Shown piece after piece: positions 55,439 through 64,000 of a DNA stretch of 64,000 nt (position 1 is its first letter; each line of letters starts with the position of its first letter). Origin of the DNA: Candidatus Zixiibacteriota bacterium (lineage in GTDB: Bacteria > Zixibacteria > MSB-5A5 > GN15 > PGXB01); assembly GCA_016933955.1 (NCBI GenBank), contig JAFGTT010000004.1, positions 60,771-124,770 on the forward strand, in the 5' to 3' direction. The position numbers and the translations under genes were made by a program. The notes below the pieces were generated by a model. It ran no database searches. It was not told the DNA's origin and saw only the letters and a list, made by a program, of their open reading frames with translations.

Positions 55439-55804
55439 CTAAAATTCCAAACCCGCCTTGCGAGCCGCTTCGGCCAGGGCCTTGACCCGTCCGTGATAAA
55501 TATTGCCGTTGCGGTCGAAGGCAACCTTCTTGATACCTTTTTCCAATGCTTTACGCGCAATCATTTCACCCACCAACCCGGCCTGTTCGGTTTTCGATTT
55601 TTCCGCCAGCCCCGGGGCCGTCTCCTTACCCAGAGACGAGGCCGCAACCAGCGTTATCATCTTTTCATCATCAACAATCTGGACGTGGACATTATTTAAA
55701 GATTTGGTAATGGTCAATCGGGGACGTTCGGTGGTCCCGAAAATCTTTGCCCTGACCCGCGCCTTGCGTTTGGCCCGTCGATGATATTTCTCTATCCTGT
55801 GCAT
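55439..55804 (-). CDS. rplR: 50S ribosomal protein L18
   Basis: 121 residues from the ATG at 55804, preceded by GGAG; the in-frame TTG at 55813 overlaps that site. YHRRAKRKARVRAKIFGTTERPRL, VQIVDDEKMITLVAASS and the C-terminal FDRNGNIYHGRVKALAEAARKAGLEF. Binds 5S rRNA. Confidence 0.95.
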   Translation of the reverse strand: MHRIEKYHRRAKRKARVRAKIFGTTERPRLTITKSLNNVHVQIVDDEKMITLVAASSLGKETAPGLAEKSKTEQAGLVGEMIARKALEKGIKKVAFDRNGNIYHGRVKALAEAARKAGLEF

Positions 55805-55816
55805 ATTCTCCAACCT

Positions 55817-56359
55817 TTATTTACCGGCAGCCTTGCCTGCTTTACGACGAATCTTCTCGCCGACATACTTGACACCTTTGCCCTTATAAGGCTCGGGCGG
55901 GCGAAAAGAACGTATCTTGGCCGCAGTTTGTCCGACCAATTGTTTATCTATTCCGGTTATGATAATCTTATTTTCCTTGGGGATGACTTCCGTGGCAACT
56001 CCATCCGGGGGCCGCACCACGATAGGATGCGAAAAACCCAGAGCGAGTTCCAGGATCTTACCCTTTACCTGGGCATTGTAGCCGACGCCGACCATTTCCA
56101 GCTCGATTTTATAACCCTTTGTCACCCCGACGACCATATTCTGAATCAGGGCCCGCGTTAAACCGTGCAACGATTTATGAGTCTTCAGATCGGATGAGCG
56201 GCTGACCACGATATTATTATCTTCTACTTCCACCGAAATTTCCTTGCGAACCGGCATCGACAGTGTTCCCTTGGGTCCGGTGATATCAATTTTGTTATCC
56301 GCCAGGCTGACCTTAACGCCGCCGGGAATTTTCACCGGCAATTTACCAACTTTCGACAT
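55817..56359 (-). CDS. rplF: 50S ribosomal protein L6
   Basis: 180 residues from the ATG at 56359 (MSKVGKLPVKIPGGV). The longer frame start at 56407 lies inside rpsH and is not used. Two L6 domains with ITGPKGTLS, RALIQNMVVGVTKGYK and the end FRPPEPYKGKGVKYVGEKIRRKAGKA. Confidence 0.96.
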   Translation of the reverse strand: MSKVGKLPVKIPGGVKVSLADNKIDITGPKGTLSMPVRKEISVEVEDNNIVVSRSSDLKTHKSLHGLTRALIQNMVVGVTKGYKIELEMVGVGYNAQVKGKILELALGFSHPIVVRPPDGVATEVIPKENKIIITGIDKQLVGQTAAKIRSFRPPEPYKGKGVKYVGEKIRRKAGKAAGK

Positions 56360-56372
56360 ATCTATACTCCGC

Positions 56373-56774
56373 TTACCAGACTGTGCAAAGGGCCTCGCCG
56401 CCCACATTATTTTTCAGAGCATCAATATCGGTCATAATACCCTGTGACGTAGACAAGATGGTGATACCGACCTTGGTTCTGGCCGTTATGCGCAGGTTTT
56501 CGATATCCAGATACTTACGCAGGCCGGAGCGCGAAACACGCCTCAAACCCTTGATAATCGGCTTATCCTCACGGCTATACTTCAGGTAAACCCGCAATAT
56601 TCCCTGCCGGCCGTCCGGAATTTCAAGAATATCCTTGATGAAGTTTTCTTCTTTCAGTATCCGGGCAATTTCTTTTTTAATATTGGAGCTGGGAACATCA
56701 ACCGCCTTTTTACGGGCTTTTGAAGCATTCCTTATCCTGGTCAGCATATCAGCAATAGGATCAGTCATCGACAT
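56373..56774 (-). CDS. rpsH: 30S ribosomal protein S8
   Basis: 133 residues. TDPIADMLTRIRNASKARKKAVD, VPSSNIKKEIARILKEENFI and the C-terminal STSQGIMTDIDALKNNVGGEALCTVW. S8 is the usual translational repressor of the spc operon; the target site was not traced here. Confidence 0.96.
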   Translation of the reverse strand: MSMTDPIADMLTRIRNASKARKKAVDVPSSNIKKEIARILKEENFIKDILEIPDGRQGILRVYLKYSREDKPIIKGLRRVSRSGLRKYLDIENLRITARTKVGITILSTSQGIMTDIDALKNNVGGEALCTVW

Positions 56775-56795
56775 GATTATATTCTCCCTTACTCG

Positions 56796-56981
56796 TTACC
56801 AGCTGGCTTTCACGACTCCCGGGATTTCCCCGGACAGCGCCATCTGTCTGAAACATATCCGGCATAACCCAAATCTTCTCATATAGGCTCTGGGTCTGCC
56901 GCAACGGCGGCAGCGATTATATCTGCGGACCTGGAATTTGGGAGGCCTTTTCTGCTTTTCCAATAAACACTTCTTTGCCAC
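56796..56981 (-). CDS. rpsN: 30S ribosomal protein S14, zinc-binding (type Z)
   Basis: 61 residues from a GTG at 56981, with AGGAG six nt upstream, 9 nt past the rplE stop. A longer frame would start inside rpl[45 protein letters not shown]: zinc ligands Cys24, Cys27, Cys40 and Cys43. The 61-residue zinc form fits; no second S14 is visible. Confidence 0.94.
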   Translation of the reverse strand: MAKKCLLEKQKRPPKFQVRRYNRCRRCGRPRAYMRRFGLCRICFRQMALSGEIPGVVKASW

Positions 56982-56989
56982 AATTACTC

Positions 56990-57538
56990 CTACTTCCTGA
57001 AGGGCATTCCCAACTCGGTCAAAAGCTGCCGACATTCCTCGTCGGATTTCGCCGTAGTTGTTATCGAAATATTCATGCCACGAATCTTATCTATTTTATC
57101 ATAATCGATTTCGGGAAAAATCAACTGCTCGCGAATACCCAGATTGAAATTACCGCGGCCATCGAAAGATTTGGGCGAAATTCCCCGGAAATCACGGATA
57201 CGCGGAATAGCTACATTCATCAGTCGATCGAGAAATTCATACATGCGTTCCCGGCGCAGGGTAACACTTACACCGATACGGGCACCCTGGCGGAGTTTAA
57301 AATTGGAAATCGATTTGCGGGCTTTGGTAAACACCGGCTTCTGGCCGGTAATCTTGGTTAAATCTTCCATGGCCGCGTCAAGCGCCTTGGCATTGCCGAT
57401 CGCCTCGCCGACCCCGATATTGACGGTAACCTTGTCAATCCGAGGGACTTCCATTACTGATGAGTAATTATTTTCCTTCATCAGTTTCGGAACGATTTTT
57501 TCCTTGTATAGTTCTTTCAACCTTGCCATGTCATTCAC
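56990..57538 (-). CDS. rplE: 50S ribosomal protein L5
   Basis: 182 residues. [70 protein letters not shown] and [23 protein letters not shown]. Binds 5S rRNA and contacts the P-site tRNA. Confidence 0.96.
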   Translation of the reverse strand: MNDMARLKELYKEKIVPKLMKENNYSSVMEVPRIDKVTVNIGVGEAIGNAKALDAAMEDLTKITGQKPVFTKARKSISNFKLRQGARIGVSVTLRRERMYEFLDRLMNVAIPRIRDFRGISPKSFDGRGNFNLGIREQLIFPEIDYDKIDKIRGMNISITTTAKSDEECRQLLTELGMPFRK

Positions 57539-57541
57539 CCA

Positions 57542-57877
57542 CTATATTGCTTCGCCACATTTACGGCAGAGACGGATTTTTTCTTTTTTGCCATCACCTT
57601 CCAGCACCTTGTAACTGATCCTGGTGGGCGCAGAGCAACTTTTGCAGAAAAGAGCCACATTCGAACGATGAATGGGGGCTTCTTTCTTGACAATTCCGCC
57701 TTTGGGATTGCGCTGCGACGGCCGGGTATGACGCGATATCATGTTCACGCCTTCCACGATCAAACGGCTACTGGCCGGAAAGACATGAAGCACTTTGCCG
57801 GTTTTGTACTTTCCCGCTTCGCGGCTGCGGTATTTACCCCGCCTGATTACAACTGTATCACCTTTTTTTATTCTCAT
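57542..57877 (-). CDS. rplX: 50S ribosomal protein L24, with zinc-ribbon-like end
   Basis: 111 residues. KOW motif IKKGDTVVIRRGKYRSREAGKYKTGKV near the start, then GVNMISRHTRPSQRNPKGGIV. The C-terminal half carries CKSC...CRKCGEAI, four Cys suitable for a zinc ribbon, present in some bacterial L24 and absent in E. coli. Confidence 0.94.
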   Translation of the reverse strand: MRIKKGDTVVIRRGKYRSREAGKYKTGKVLHVFPASSRLIVEGVNMISRHTRPSQRNPKGGIVKKEAPIHRSNVALFCKSCSAPTRISYKVLEGDGKKEKIRLCRKCGEAI

Positions 57878-57888
57878 GGATGCTACCC

Positions 57889-58257
57889 TTATAATACCTC
57901 AGGGGCCAGGGAGATAATTTTCATAAACTGCTTTTCCCTGAGTTCCCTCGCCACCGGACCAAAAATACGCGTTCCGCGAGGCTCTTTCTGTTCATTTATA
58001 ATCACCGCGGCATTATCCGAAAATCTGATAATCGAACCGTCTTTGCGTCGGGTCTCGGATCTGGTTCTCACAATCACCGCTTTACATATTTCCGATTTTT
58101 TGACCGTCCCGCCGGGAATGGCATCTTTGACGGCAACCACAATTATATCTCCCAGCCGGGCATATCGCTTTCTGGTTCCTCCCAAGATGCGAAAACACTG
58201 CACCCTTCGAGCTCCGGAGTTATCCGCGACTACTAAATCTGTATATTCCTGTATCAT
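57889..58257 (-). CDS. rplN: 50S ribosomal protein L14
   Basis: 122 residues. [70 protein letters not shown]. Standard length; part of the intersubunit bridge. Confidence 0.97.
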   Translation of the reverse strand: MIQEYTDLVVADNSGARRVQCFRILGGTRKRYARLGDIIVVAVKDAIPGGTVKKSEICKAVIVRTRSETRRKDGSIIRFSDNAAVIINEQKEPRGTRIFGPVARELREKQFMKIISLAPEVL

Positions 58258-58292
58258 GCTTCTGCTCCCGAATAATCAAGGCGACGCCTGGT

Positions 58293-58553
58293 TTATTTGG
58301 CTCTCTCCACTATTTCAATCAGCCGCCAGCGCTTGTTGAGTGACAGCGGTCTCGTTTCCATCACACGAACCAGGTCTCCCATCCGGGCCTCATTTGTCTC
58401 ATCATGTGCATATAGCTTCGAAGATGTTTTGACAATGCGCTCGTAAATAGGGTGCCTTAAGGTCCTTTCGATCCTGACAACGATGGTTTTATTCATCTTA
58501 TCAGAAACAACCCGGCCCTGCCTTACCTTCCGCATATTTCTTTTCATAGCCAT
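58293..58553 (-). CDS. rpsQ: 30S ribosomal protein S17
   Basis: 86 residues. [72 protein letters not shown]-fold primary 16S binder. Confidence 0.95.
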   Translation of the reverse strand: MAMKRNMRKVRQGRVVSDKMNKTIVVRIERTLRHPIYERIVKTSSKLYAHDETNEARMGDLVRVMETRPLSLNKRWRLIEIVERAK

Positions 58554-58560
58554 CTATTCC

Positions 58561-58836
58561 TTATTTGCCTTCTTCCTTCCGCTCCCCGGGTGATTCCTTC
58601 TTGGCGTCATCCAGGATCGAGACCGGCGAATCGACAATTTTGCGTATATTCAGCCTGTCTTCGGACAGTATCGTTTCAATCTTGGAGATATCCCGTCTTA
58701 TGGTGCGGAGTTTCAGGGGATTATCTAGCTCTTTAAGGGATTTTCTCATTTTCAGGTTGAACAGGTCTTCCTTCAGTTCATGGCGCTTGTTAAGCAGTTC
58801 ATCCCGGGTCATATCTCTTAATGATACCACTTTCAT
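58561..58836 (-). CDS. rpmC: 50S ribosomal protein L29
   Basis: 91 residues. L29 helical hairpin in the first 65 ([51 protein letters not shown]), then a charged tail ending in [15 protein letters not shown]. The tail makes it longer than E. coli L29 (63 residues). Confidence 0.93.
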   Translation of the reverse strand: MKVVSLRDMTRDELLNKRHELKEDLFNLKMRKSLKELDNPLKLRTIRRDISKIETILSEDRLNIRKIVDSPVSILDDAKKESPGERKEEGK

Positions 58837-58838
58837 AA

Positions 58839-59261
58839 TTATGCCCCTTCCGTTTCCGAACGCGTAACGAATTTCGTTTTTATAGGCAGTTTATTACCGG
58901 CCAGGCGAAAGGCTTCACGGGCCATAGTTTCGGAAACACCCTCGACCTCGAACATAATCCGACCTGATTTAACCACCGCTACCCAGTATTCCGGCGCGCC
59001 TTTACCTTTACCCATTCTGGTTTCGGCCGGCTTTTTGGTGACCGGTTTGTCGGGGAATATTCTAATCCAGACTTTTCCGCCTCTCTTGATATATCGCGTG
59101 AGGGCAATACGGGCAGCTTCAATCTGCCGATCCGTAATCCAGGCCGGCTCCATTGCCTTCAATCCGAATTCACCGAATGAAACCACTCCCCCCCGATAGG
59201 CCTTGCCTTTCATCCGTCCTCTTTGCTGCTTTCTGAACTTGACTTTGCTTGGCATTAACAT
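58839..59261 (-). CDS. rplP: 50S ribosomal protein L16
   Basis: 140 residues. [85 protein letters not shown] core (in parts), ending in [12 protein letters not shown]. It organises the A-site region; 27 nt after rpsC. Confidence 0.96.
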   Translation of the reverse strand: MLMPSKVKFRKQQRGRMKGKAYRGGVVSFGEFGLKAMEPAWITDRQIEAARIALTRYIKRGGKVWIRIFPDKPVTKKPAETRMGKGKGAPEYWVAVVKSGRIMFEVEGVSETMAREAFRLAGNKLPIKTKFVTRSETEGA

Positions 59262-59288
59262 AATATCATCTCCAGCCTATAAGCGCCC

Positions 59289-60233
59289 TCAGCTGTCCTT
59301 TTTCTCCGGTCTATCTGTTTTCCTTTCGGCGGAAGGTTCGTCGCCTTCTTTTTTCCTGTCGGCCGGCCGCCGATCACCGCCGCGGCCCCTGTTTTCCCCT
59401 GATGGTCGTCCACCACCGGGACGACCGGTGAACCGTTTGTCACCCTGGTTTTCGCCTTCCCGCCCTCCGGGACGACGCACTCGTCCCCGCGGGCGGCGTT
59501 TCCGGGATTTGTCCTCACGGTGCATCTTTTCGCGCCGTGCGGGCATTTCGATTTCCGGGCGCTCCGGTCCGGATTTGTCGATATCTTCTTTGGCTTCAAG
59601 CTCACCGGCACCCATAACCATACCACGGCAAATCCATACTTTCACTCCAATACATCCATAGGTTGTATGCGCTGTGGCGGTGGAATAATCAATATCCGCG
59701 CGCAGAGTGTGAAGTGGAACACGACCGTCCATATACTTTTCGGAACGGGCAATTTCGTTTCCGGCAAGCCGGCCGCCGCACATGATTTTGATACCTTCCG
59801 CACCCATTTTCATTGTGGCCGAAATAGCCTTTTTCATGGCCCGGCGATATGATACCCGCCCCTCCAGCTGTCGGGCAATGGAATCGGCCACCAGCCGGGC
59901 GTTGAGCTCGGGCTTCTTGACTTCAATAATATTCAGGGAGATATCTTTCTTGGTCAGCAAGTGTAATTCTTCGCGAAGCTTATCCACCTCGGCCCCTTTA
60001 CGGCCAATAACGATTCCCGGTCGCGAGGTATGAATATCGACCGTGACCTTCTTGGGAGCCCTGAGAATCACAACTTTGGCCAGCCCGGCATTGTCGAGCC
60101 TGGCATTGATGTATTGCTTCACCATCATATCTTCATAGATAAAATTGGAGAATTTCCGTCCTGCATACCATTTATTGTTCCAGGATCGTATGACTCCCAA
60201 ACGAAAACCAATTGGGTGCGTCTTCTGTCCCAA
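59289..60233 (-). CDS. rpsC: 30S ribosomal protein S3 with long Arg/Gly/Glu-rich C-terminal tail
   Basis: 314 residues against the usual 210-240. Core 1-about 208: MGQKTHPIGFRLGVIRSWNNKWYA, KH domain IHTSRPGIVIGRKGAEVDKL, and IKIMCGGRLAGNEIARSEKY, GVKVWICRG. From about 209 a low-complexity tail of about 105 residues runs in R/G/E/D/P blocks (RKRRPRGRVRRPGGREGE, GGGRPSGENRGRGGDRRPAD) and ends DRPEKKDS. The gene is in its normal place with normal core codon use. Confidence 0.95.
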   Translation of the reverse strand: MGQKTHPIGFRLGVIRSWNNKWYAGRKFSNFIYEDMMVKQYINARLDNAGLAKVVILRAPKKVTVDIHTSRPGIVIGRKGAEVDKLREELHLLTKKDISLNIIEVKKPELNARLVADSIARQLEGRVSYRRAMKKAISATMKMGAEGIKIMCGGRLAGNEIARSEKYMDGRVPLHTLRADIDYSTATAHTTYGCIGVKVWICRGMVMGAGELEAKEDIDKSGPERPEIEMPARREKMHREDKSRKRRPRGRVRRPGGREGENQGDKRFTGRPGGGRPSGENRGRGGDRRPADRKKEGDEPSAERKTDRPEKKDS

Positions 60234-60248
60234 GCTTATCTCCTTATC

Positions 60249-60827
60249 TTATTTGTCCGTCTTGTTATCCGTCGTTTCATCATCTGCCGTTTCCGGCGCA
60301 TCCGCCGAAACATTAGCCTGATCTATATCAACCGTTTTTTCTTCAGCTTCTGCCGGGGCGGTTTCTTTTTTAGCCCTTGCTTTTCGGGTCCGGCCTTTCG
60401 ATGTCTTTTCAGCGGTTTCATCAGTGGCCACTTCAGCTACCGCCTTTTTCCGTCCGCCCTTGCGGGCTCTGGGAGTTTCGGGTTCCGGCTCGCCCTCGAC
60501 CTCAACCGTCAGATGGCAGTATCTTTTCCGGATGCGATGGGCCCGCCCCATGGATTGAAAACGCACCCGCTTGGCGGTCGGACCGCCATCGACAAAAACG
60601 CGGGTTACCGAAAGATCCTCGGCTTTCAATTTGGCCGTTCCGACACTGGCGATGGCATTGGCGGCCGCGGCTTTCACCGTCTTGGCCAGAGGTTCGGCGG
60701 CAGCCTTGGGAGTATAATTCAAAATATTCAAGGCCTCTTCTACCGGGCGCCCTTTAATTAATTCCGCCACCCGGCGTATTTTTCTTGCGGACATCCGCAA
60801 ATATCTGACTCGTGCTGTTGCTTGCAT
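60249..60827 (-). CDS. rplV: 50S ribosomal protein L22 with long C-terminal extension
   Basis: 192 residues against about 110 usually. Core 1-about 112: ARVRYLRMSARKIRRVAELIKGRPVEEAL, YTPKAAAEPLAKTVKAAAANA and AHRIRKRYCHLTVEVEG. The tail of about 80 residues alternates Lys/Arg-rich (RARKGGRKKA, KGRTRKARAKKE) and acidic (ADAPETADDETTDNKTDK) segments. It precedes rpsC, which is also extended. Confidence 0.95.
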   Translation of the reverse strand: MQATARVRYLRMSARKIRRVAELIKGRPVEEALNILNYTPKAAAEPLAKTVKAAAANAIASVGTAKLKAEDLSVTRVFVDGGPTAKRVRFQSMGRAHRIRKRYCHLTVEVEGEPEPETPRARKGGRKKAVAEVATDETAEKTSKGRTRKARAKKETAPAEAEEKTVDIDQANVSADAPETADDETTDNKTDK

Positions 60828-60841
60828 CTGCTATATCTCCC

Positions 60842-61132
60842 TTATCCTCTGATAGCGGAGGTCCGCTCTACCAGCTTCCCTCCATGGCCGCGAAACGTGC
60901 GAGTCGGCGCGAATTCACCCAATTTATGCCCCACCATATTCTCTGTTATATAGATAGGAATAAATTTGTTACCGTTATGCACCGCGAGCGTATGACCCAC
61001 AAATTCCGGCACAATTGTTGAGCGACGCGCCCAAGTCTTTACGACCTTTTTATCACCCGTCTGATTCAGCTGTTCAATCTTCCTGGCCAGCTTGATTGCA
61101 ACATAAGGGCCTTTTTTTAATGACCGCGGCAT
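60842..61132 (-). CDS. rpsS: 30S ribosomal protein S19
   Basis: 96 residues. [51 protein letters not shown] and [18 protein letters not shown]. Standard; binds the head of the small subunit with S13. Confidence 0.97.
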   Translation of the reverse strand: MPRSLKKGPYVAIKLARKIEQLNQTGDKKVVKTWARRSTIVPEFVGHTLAVHNGNKFIPIYITENMVGHKLGEFAPTRTFRGHGGKLVERTSAIRG

Positions 61133-61146
61133 TTATTCCTCCAGAT

Positions 61147-61977
61147 TTACTTCTTTTTCTTGCGTGATTCGACAATATATTTATTCGATTTCCGCTTGCT
61201 TCTTGTCTTCAGTCCTTTGGTAATCTTGCCCCAGGGCGTACAGGGATGACGCCCACCGGAGCTTCGGCCCTCGCCGCCGCCCATCGGGTGATCTACCGGG
61301 TTCATGGCCACCCCGCGGACCTTGGGACGCCAGCCGCGCCAGCGGGCGGCCCCGGCCTTACCCCATGAAAGGTTTTTATGATCCGCATTACCGACGGTTC
61401 CAATCGTTCCGTAACAGGCCTGTTTAACCAGACGAACTTCACCCGAGGGCATCTTCAAATGAGCGAACTGACCTTCTTTGGCCACCAGTTGCACATAAGT
61501 ACCGGCGCTTCGCGCAATTATACCGCCGTACCCGGGAAACATCTCAACATTATGCAGAAAGGTTCCCAGCGGCATCAATCCAATCGGCAAGGAGTTGCCG
61601 TTGCGGATTTCAGAATTCTCCCCCGAAACCACCACGTCATCCACCTTCAGACCTTCCGGAGCCAGGATATACCGTTTCTCACCATCAACATAATGCAACA
61701 GGGCAATATTCGCCGAGCGATTCGGATCGTACTCAATCGAGGCGACCCGGGCCGGTATGTCATGCTTGTCGCGCTTGAAATCAATTAGCCGGTAATGACG
61801 TTTATGACCACCCCCACGATGACGGGCCGTCACCCGACCTTTGTTGTTCCGTCCGCCATTTTTTTTCATCGGCGTCAGCAGGGACTTCTCCGGAACAATG
61901 GAAGTGATTTCTTCGAAGGTCGGAACGGTCCGGAACCTCTGGGAAGGAGTTGTTGGTTTAAATTTCTTGACACCCAT
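61147..61977 (-). CDS. rplB: 50S ribosomal protein L2
   Basis: 276 residues. [74 protein letters not shown] and [32 protein letters not shown], with the catalytic-centre His in [11 protein letters not shown]. Full length. Confidence 0.97.
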   Translation of the reverse strand: MGVKKFKPTTPSQRFRTVPTFEEITSIVPEKSLLTPMKKNGGRNNKGRVTARHRGGGHKRHYRLIDFKRDKHDIPARVASIEYDPNRSANIALLHYVDGEKRYILAPEGLKVDDVVVSGENSEIRNGNSLPIGLMPLGTFLHNVEMFPGYGGIIARSAGTYVQLVAKEGQFAHLKMPSGEVRLVKQACYGTIGTVGNADHKNLSWGKAGAARWRGWRPKVRGVAMNPVDHPMGGGEGRSSGGRHPCTPWGKITKGLKTRSKRKSNKYIVESRKKKK

Positions 61978-61997
61978 CGTAGTACCTGTATCCTGAC

Positions 61998-62288
61998 TTA
62001 AATATTTTCAAAATCTGAGATTTTTTGCCCTTCTTTGAGGGTCACGACAGCCTTTTTCCAGGCCCCGGTCCGGCCGGCATAGATACCCATACGTTTGGGC
62101 TTCCCCGGAATAACCATGGTCCTGATTTTATCTACTTTGACATTAAAGGCTTTTTCCACAGCCTTTTTTATTTCAATCTTGTTGGCCTGGCGATGAACCC
62201 GGAAAATATAAGCGTTATTGGCTTCCTTAAGCATCAACGATTTTTCCGTCATCAGATTGAGCTGCAATATATTACGAGGATCTCTCAT
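61998..62288 (-). CDS. rplW: 50S ribosomal protein L23
   Basis: 96 residues. [48 protein letters not shown] (in parts) and [19 protein letters not shown]. Docking site for trigger factor and SRP at the exit tunnel. ATGA overlap with rplD. Confidence 0.95.
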   Translation of the reverse strand: MRDPRNILQLNLMTEKSLMLKEANNAYIFRVHRQANKIEIKKAVEKAFNVKVDKIRTMVIPGKPKRMGIYAGRTGAWKKAVVTLKEGQKISDFENI

Positions 62289-62911
62289 CGGCCGAATACC
62301 TCCTCAATCTTGGTGATGCCGGCCCGGGTGAAAACCAGAACATCGGCGTTGACAACCTCATAAGCATTGATCAAAGGAGCGCGGGTGTAGCGCACCTTCG
62401 GTATATTCCTGACAGACAGTACCAGATTGCGATTTTCACCTTCATCGAGAATCAGACATTTTTTTCGGTCCAGACCGAGTTTATCAAGAATTCCGGACAT
62501 GGTTTTTGTTTTTATTTCCACCAGATTAAGATCCTCGACCACCATAACGCTTTCGTTCTGAGCTTTATCGGACAGAGCCGAAAGCAATGCCGTCCGCTTC
62601 ATCTGTTTGGGAAATTTCCGGTAATAACAGCGCGGCTGCGGGCCAAAAATTATTCCGCCGCCTCGCCAGAGAGGCGAACGCGTCGTTCCGGCCCGTGCCC
62701 GACCGGTTCCCTTCTGCCGGTAAGGCTTGTTCCCGGTACCGCTGACCATCGATCGTCCCTTGACACTGGATGTTCCCTGGCGTTGATTGGCCAGATAATT
62801 CACCACGTATTGGTGCACCAGAGATGGATTTGATTTTGCGCCGAAGACGGCCTCGTTCAGCGCCATCGTGCCGATTTCAGCACCTTCTTTGTTATATACT
62901 TTAACTTCCAT
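62285..62911 (-). CDS. rplD: 50S ribosomal protein L4
   Basis: 208 residues. VFGAKSNPSLVHQYVVNYLANQRQGT, YRQKGTGRARAGTTRSPLWRGGGIIFGPQPR and AYEVVNADVLVFTRAGITKIEEVFG. In gamma-proteobacteria L4 represses the S10 operon; not shown here. Confidence 0.96.
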   Translation of the reverse strand: MEVKVYNKEGAEIGTMALNEAVFGAKSNPSLVHQYVVNYLANQRQGTSSVKGRSMVSGTGNKPYRQKGTGRARAGTTRSPLWRGGGIIFGPQPRCYYRKFPKQMKRTALLSALSDKAQNESVMVVEDLNLVEIKTKTMSGILDKLGLDRKKCLILDEGENRNLVLSVRNIPKVRYTRAPLINAYEVVNADVLVFTRAGITKIEEVFGR

Positions 62912-62913
62912 TA

Positions 62914-63552
62914 TTACCTGCCAATCTCCCGGGCCCTATTGGTTTTTCGTATTTTGAGCAACGTTCCCTTTTTACCCGGAACAGCACCTTTGACCAGAAG
63001 GAGATTCTGGTCTTCGATAACCTGCACAACCTCAAGATTAAGAACAGTCACGCGATCTTTCCCTGTCTTTCCGGCCATGTGCATCCCTTTAAAAACACGC
63101 GACGGATACGATGATGAGCCGATTGATCCGGGCGCTCTCATCCGATCGGACTGGCCGTGAGTAGTCTGGGCACCAGAGAAACCGTGCCTTCTCATGGCTC
63201 CCTGGAAACCGAGGCCTTTGGAAATCCCGGTAATATCAACCCGTTCCCCCTTCTTTAAGATGGCGACTTTTATTTCATCGCCGACCTTGATATCCGGGCC
63301 AGCCTGAAGTTCTTTGACATAACGGGACGGTTTGACCCCGGCCTTTTTAAATACTCCCAGCTGCGGCTGATTGATATATTTTTCCTTTTTCTCGCCAAAA
63401 CCGACCTTGGTGGACTCATAGCCGTCGCGCTCGGTCGTTTTTCGGTCTATCACGATGCAGGGACCGGCCTCGATAACAGATACGGGAACCGCCTCACCGT
63501 CATCGACAAAGACCCGAGTCATGCCTAATTTCTTTCCGTAAATTTCATTCAT
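62914..63552 (-). CDS. rplC: 50S ribosomal protein L3
   Basis: 212 residues. IYGKKLGMTRVFVDDGEAVPVSVIEAGPC, ITGISKGLGFQGAMRRHGFSG, THGQSDRMRAPGSIGSSSYPSRVFKGMHMAGKTGKDRVTVLNLEVV (in parts). 13 nt after rpsJ. Confidence 0.97.
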   Translation of the reverse strand: MNEIYGKKLGMTRVFVDDGEAVPVSVIEAGPCIVIDRKTTERDGYESTKVGFGEKKEKYINQPQLGVFKKAGVKPSRYVKELQAGPDIKVGDEIKVAILKKGERVDITGISKGLGFQGAMRRHGFSGAQTTHGQSDRMRAPGSIGSSSYPSRVFKGMHMAGKTGKDRVTVLNLEVVQVIEDQNLLLVKGAVPGKKGTLLKIRKTNRAREIGR

Positions 63553-63565
63553 CAGAGCACCATCC

Positions 63566-63874
63566 TCAAGTCTTTATTTCCACATCAACACCGGCCGGCA
63601 AATCGAGTTTCATCAAAGCGTCAACCGTTTGCGGGGTTGATTCATAAATATCGATCAGCCGCTTGTGTATTCTTGTTTCAAATTGCTCCCGCGATTTCTT
63701 GTCAACATGCGGCGAGCGCAAAACAGTATATACAGTACGTTTTGTCGGAAGTGGAATAGGCCCGGCAATACGAGCACCCGTCCGCAAAACCGTTCGAGCA
63801 ATTTCCTTGGTCGATCTATCCAGCGAATAGTGATCGTATGCCTTTAGCTTAATTCTAATTTTCTGGCCACTCAT
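63566..63874 (-). CDS. rpsJ: 30S ribosomal protein S10
   Basis: 102 residues. [57 protein letters not shown] (in parts) and [19 protein letters not shown]. First gene of the S10 operon in this window, also a transcription-elongation factor (NusE). Confidence 0.97.
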   Translation of the reverse strand: MSGQKIRIKLKAYDHYSLDRSTKEIARTVLRTGARIAGPIPLPTKRTVYTVLRSPHVDKKSREQFETRIHKRLIDIYESTPQTVDALMKLDLPAGVDVEIKT

Positions 63875-63913
63875 ACAAATTAAAACCTTTAAATCTATAA
63901 GGTAGAATATCCG

Positions 63914-64000
63914 TTACTCAACAATCTCCGAGATGACTCCGGCGCCGACGGTCCGGCCGCCCTCACGGATCGCAAAGCGCAACTCCTTCTCCATCGCAAT
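63914..64000 (-). CDS. tuf: Elongation factor Tu, C-terminal end only
   Basis: The last 28 codons are visible: IAMEKELRFAIREGGRTVGA then GVISEIVE. This is the conserved C-terminus of EF-Tu domain 3. The gene runs off the right edge. Its place just upstream of rpsJ matches the common tuf-rpsJ order of the str/S10 junction. Confidence 0.93.
   Translation of the reverse strand: MAMEKELRFAIREGGRTVGAGVISEIVE

Noticed and set aside
60030..60761. Plus-strand 243-codon frame opposite rplV/rpsC
   Set aside because: Antisense shadow of ribosomal genes, Phe/Arg-rich low-complexity product.

Overview
The window looks like a chromosomal segment of an uncultured-type Gram-negative bacterium. I see outer-membrane barrel proteins, PorV- and FadL-like proteins, lipoproteins, a heptosyltransferase-like enzyme and UppP. 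The style resembles the FCB superphylum (candidate Zixibacteria or relatives). That placement is inference from gene content and would need a marker-protein tree. Nearly every gene is complete and tightly packed, and I see no insertion sequence, prophage, rRNA or CRISPR array.

Layout. (1) 1-6380, minus strand: an acyl-CoA operon joining an archaeal-style HMG-CoA synthase / acetoacetyl-CoA thiolase / DUF35 trio to 3-methylcrotonyl-CoA carboxylase (beta, alpha) and a methylglutaconyl-CoA hydratase. Together these could take methylcrotonyl-CoA (leucine) to acetyl-CoA without HMG-CoA lyase, or run the other way towards isovaleryl-CoA. (2) 6527-10490, plus strand: secreted or lipoprotein genes of unknown function, including a tandem pair of paralogous membrane proteins. 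(3) 10518-17156, minus: heat-shock block hsp20-dnaK-dnaJ-clpB, with a strong terminator between hsp20 and dnaK. (4) 17157-23333, minus: translationally coupled trio of a peptidase/propeller/barrel protein, a PQQ-like lipoprotein and a HEAT-repeat protein. (5) 23467-27547, minus: uppP, a GT9-GmhB fusion, an AmrS-type radical SAM enzyme and an outer-membrane barrel protein. (6) 27657-29458, plus: an SNF-family sodium symporter with a tiny one-helix partner gene. (7) 29455-42186, minus: NtrC-type regulator, membrane and FN3/PEGA envelope proteins, a sugar transferase, PorV-like and FadL-like outer-membrane proteins, GH57 glycosidase and TPR protein. (8) 42342-48034, minus: three tRNAs (Arg-CCU, Pro-CGG, Pro-GGG) among apt, acyP, a LOG-like gene, surE, a GT2, a MerR-like regulator, gpsA and plsY. 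(9) 48194-64000, minus: the S10-spc-alpha ribosomal superoperon in canonical order, from tuf (partial) through rplQ, closed by a terminator. S3 and L22 carry long low-complexity C-terminal tails.

Two-thirds of the window is housekeeping. The accessory interest lies in the HMG-CoA/methylcrotonyl-CoA operon, the unknown lipoprotein/paralog cluster, the coupled envelope trio, the GT9-GmhB fusion, the MetS-like microprotein and several structured intergenic elements. All assignments come from reading motifs by eye. No database search was run.
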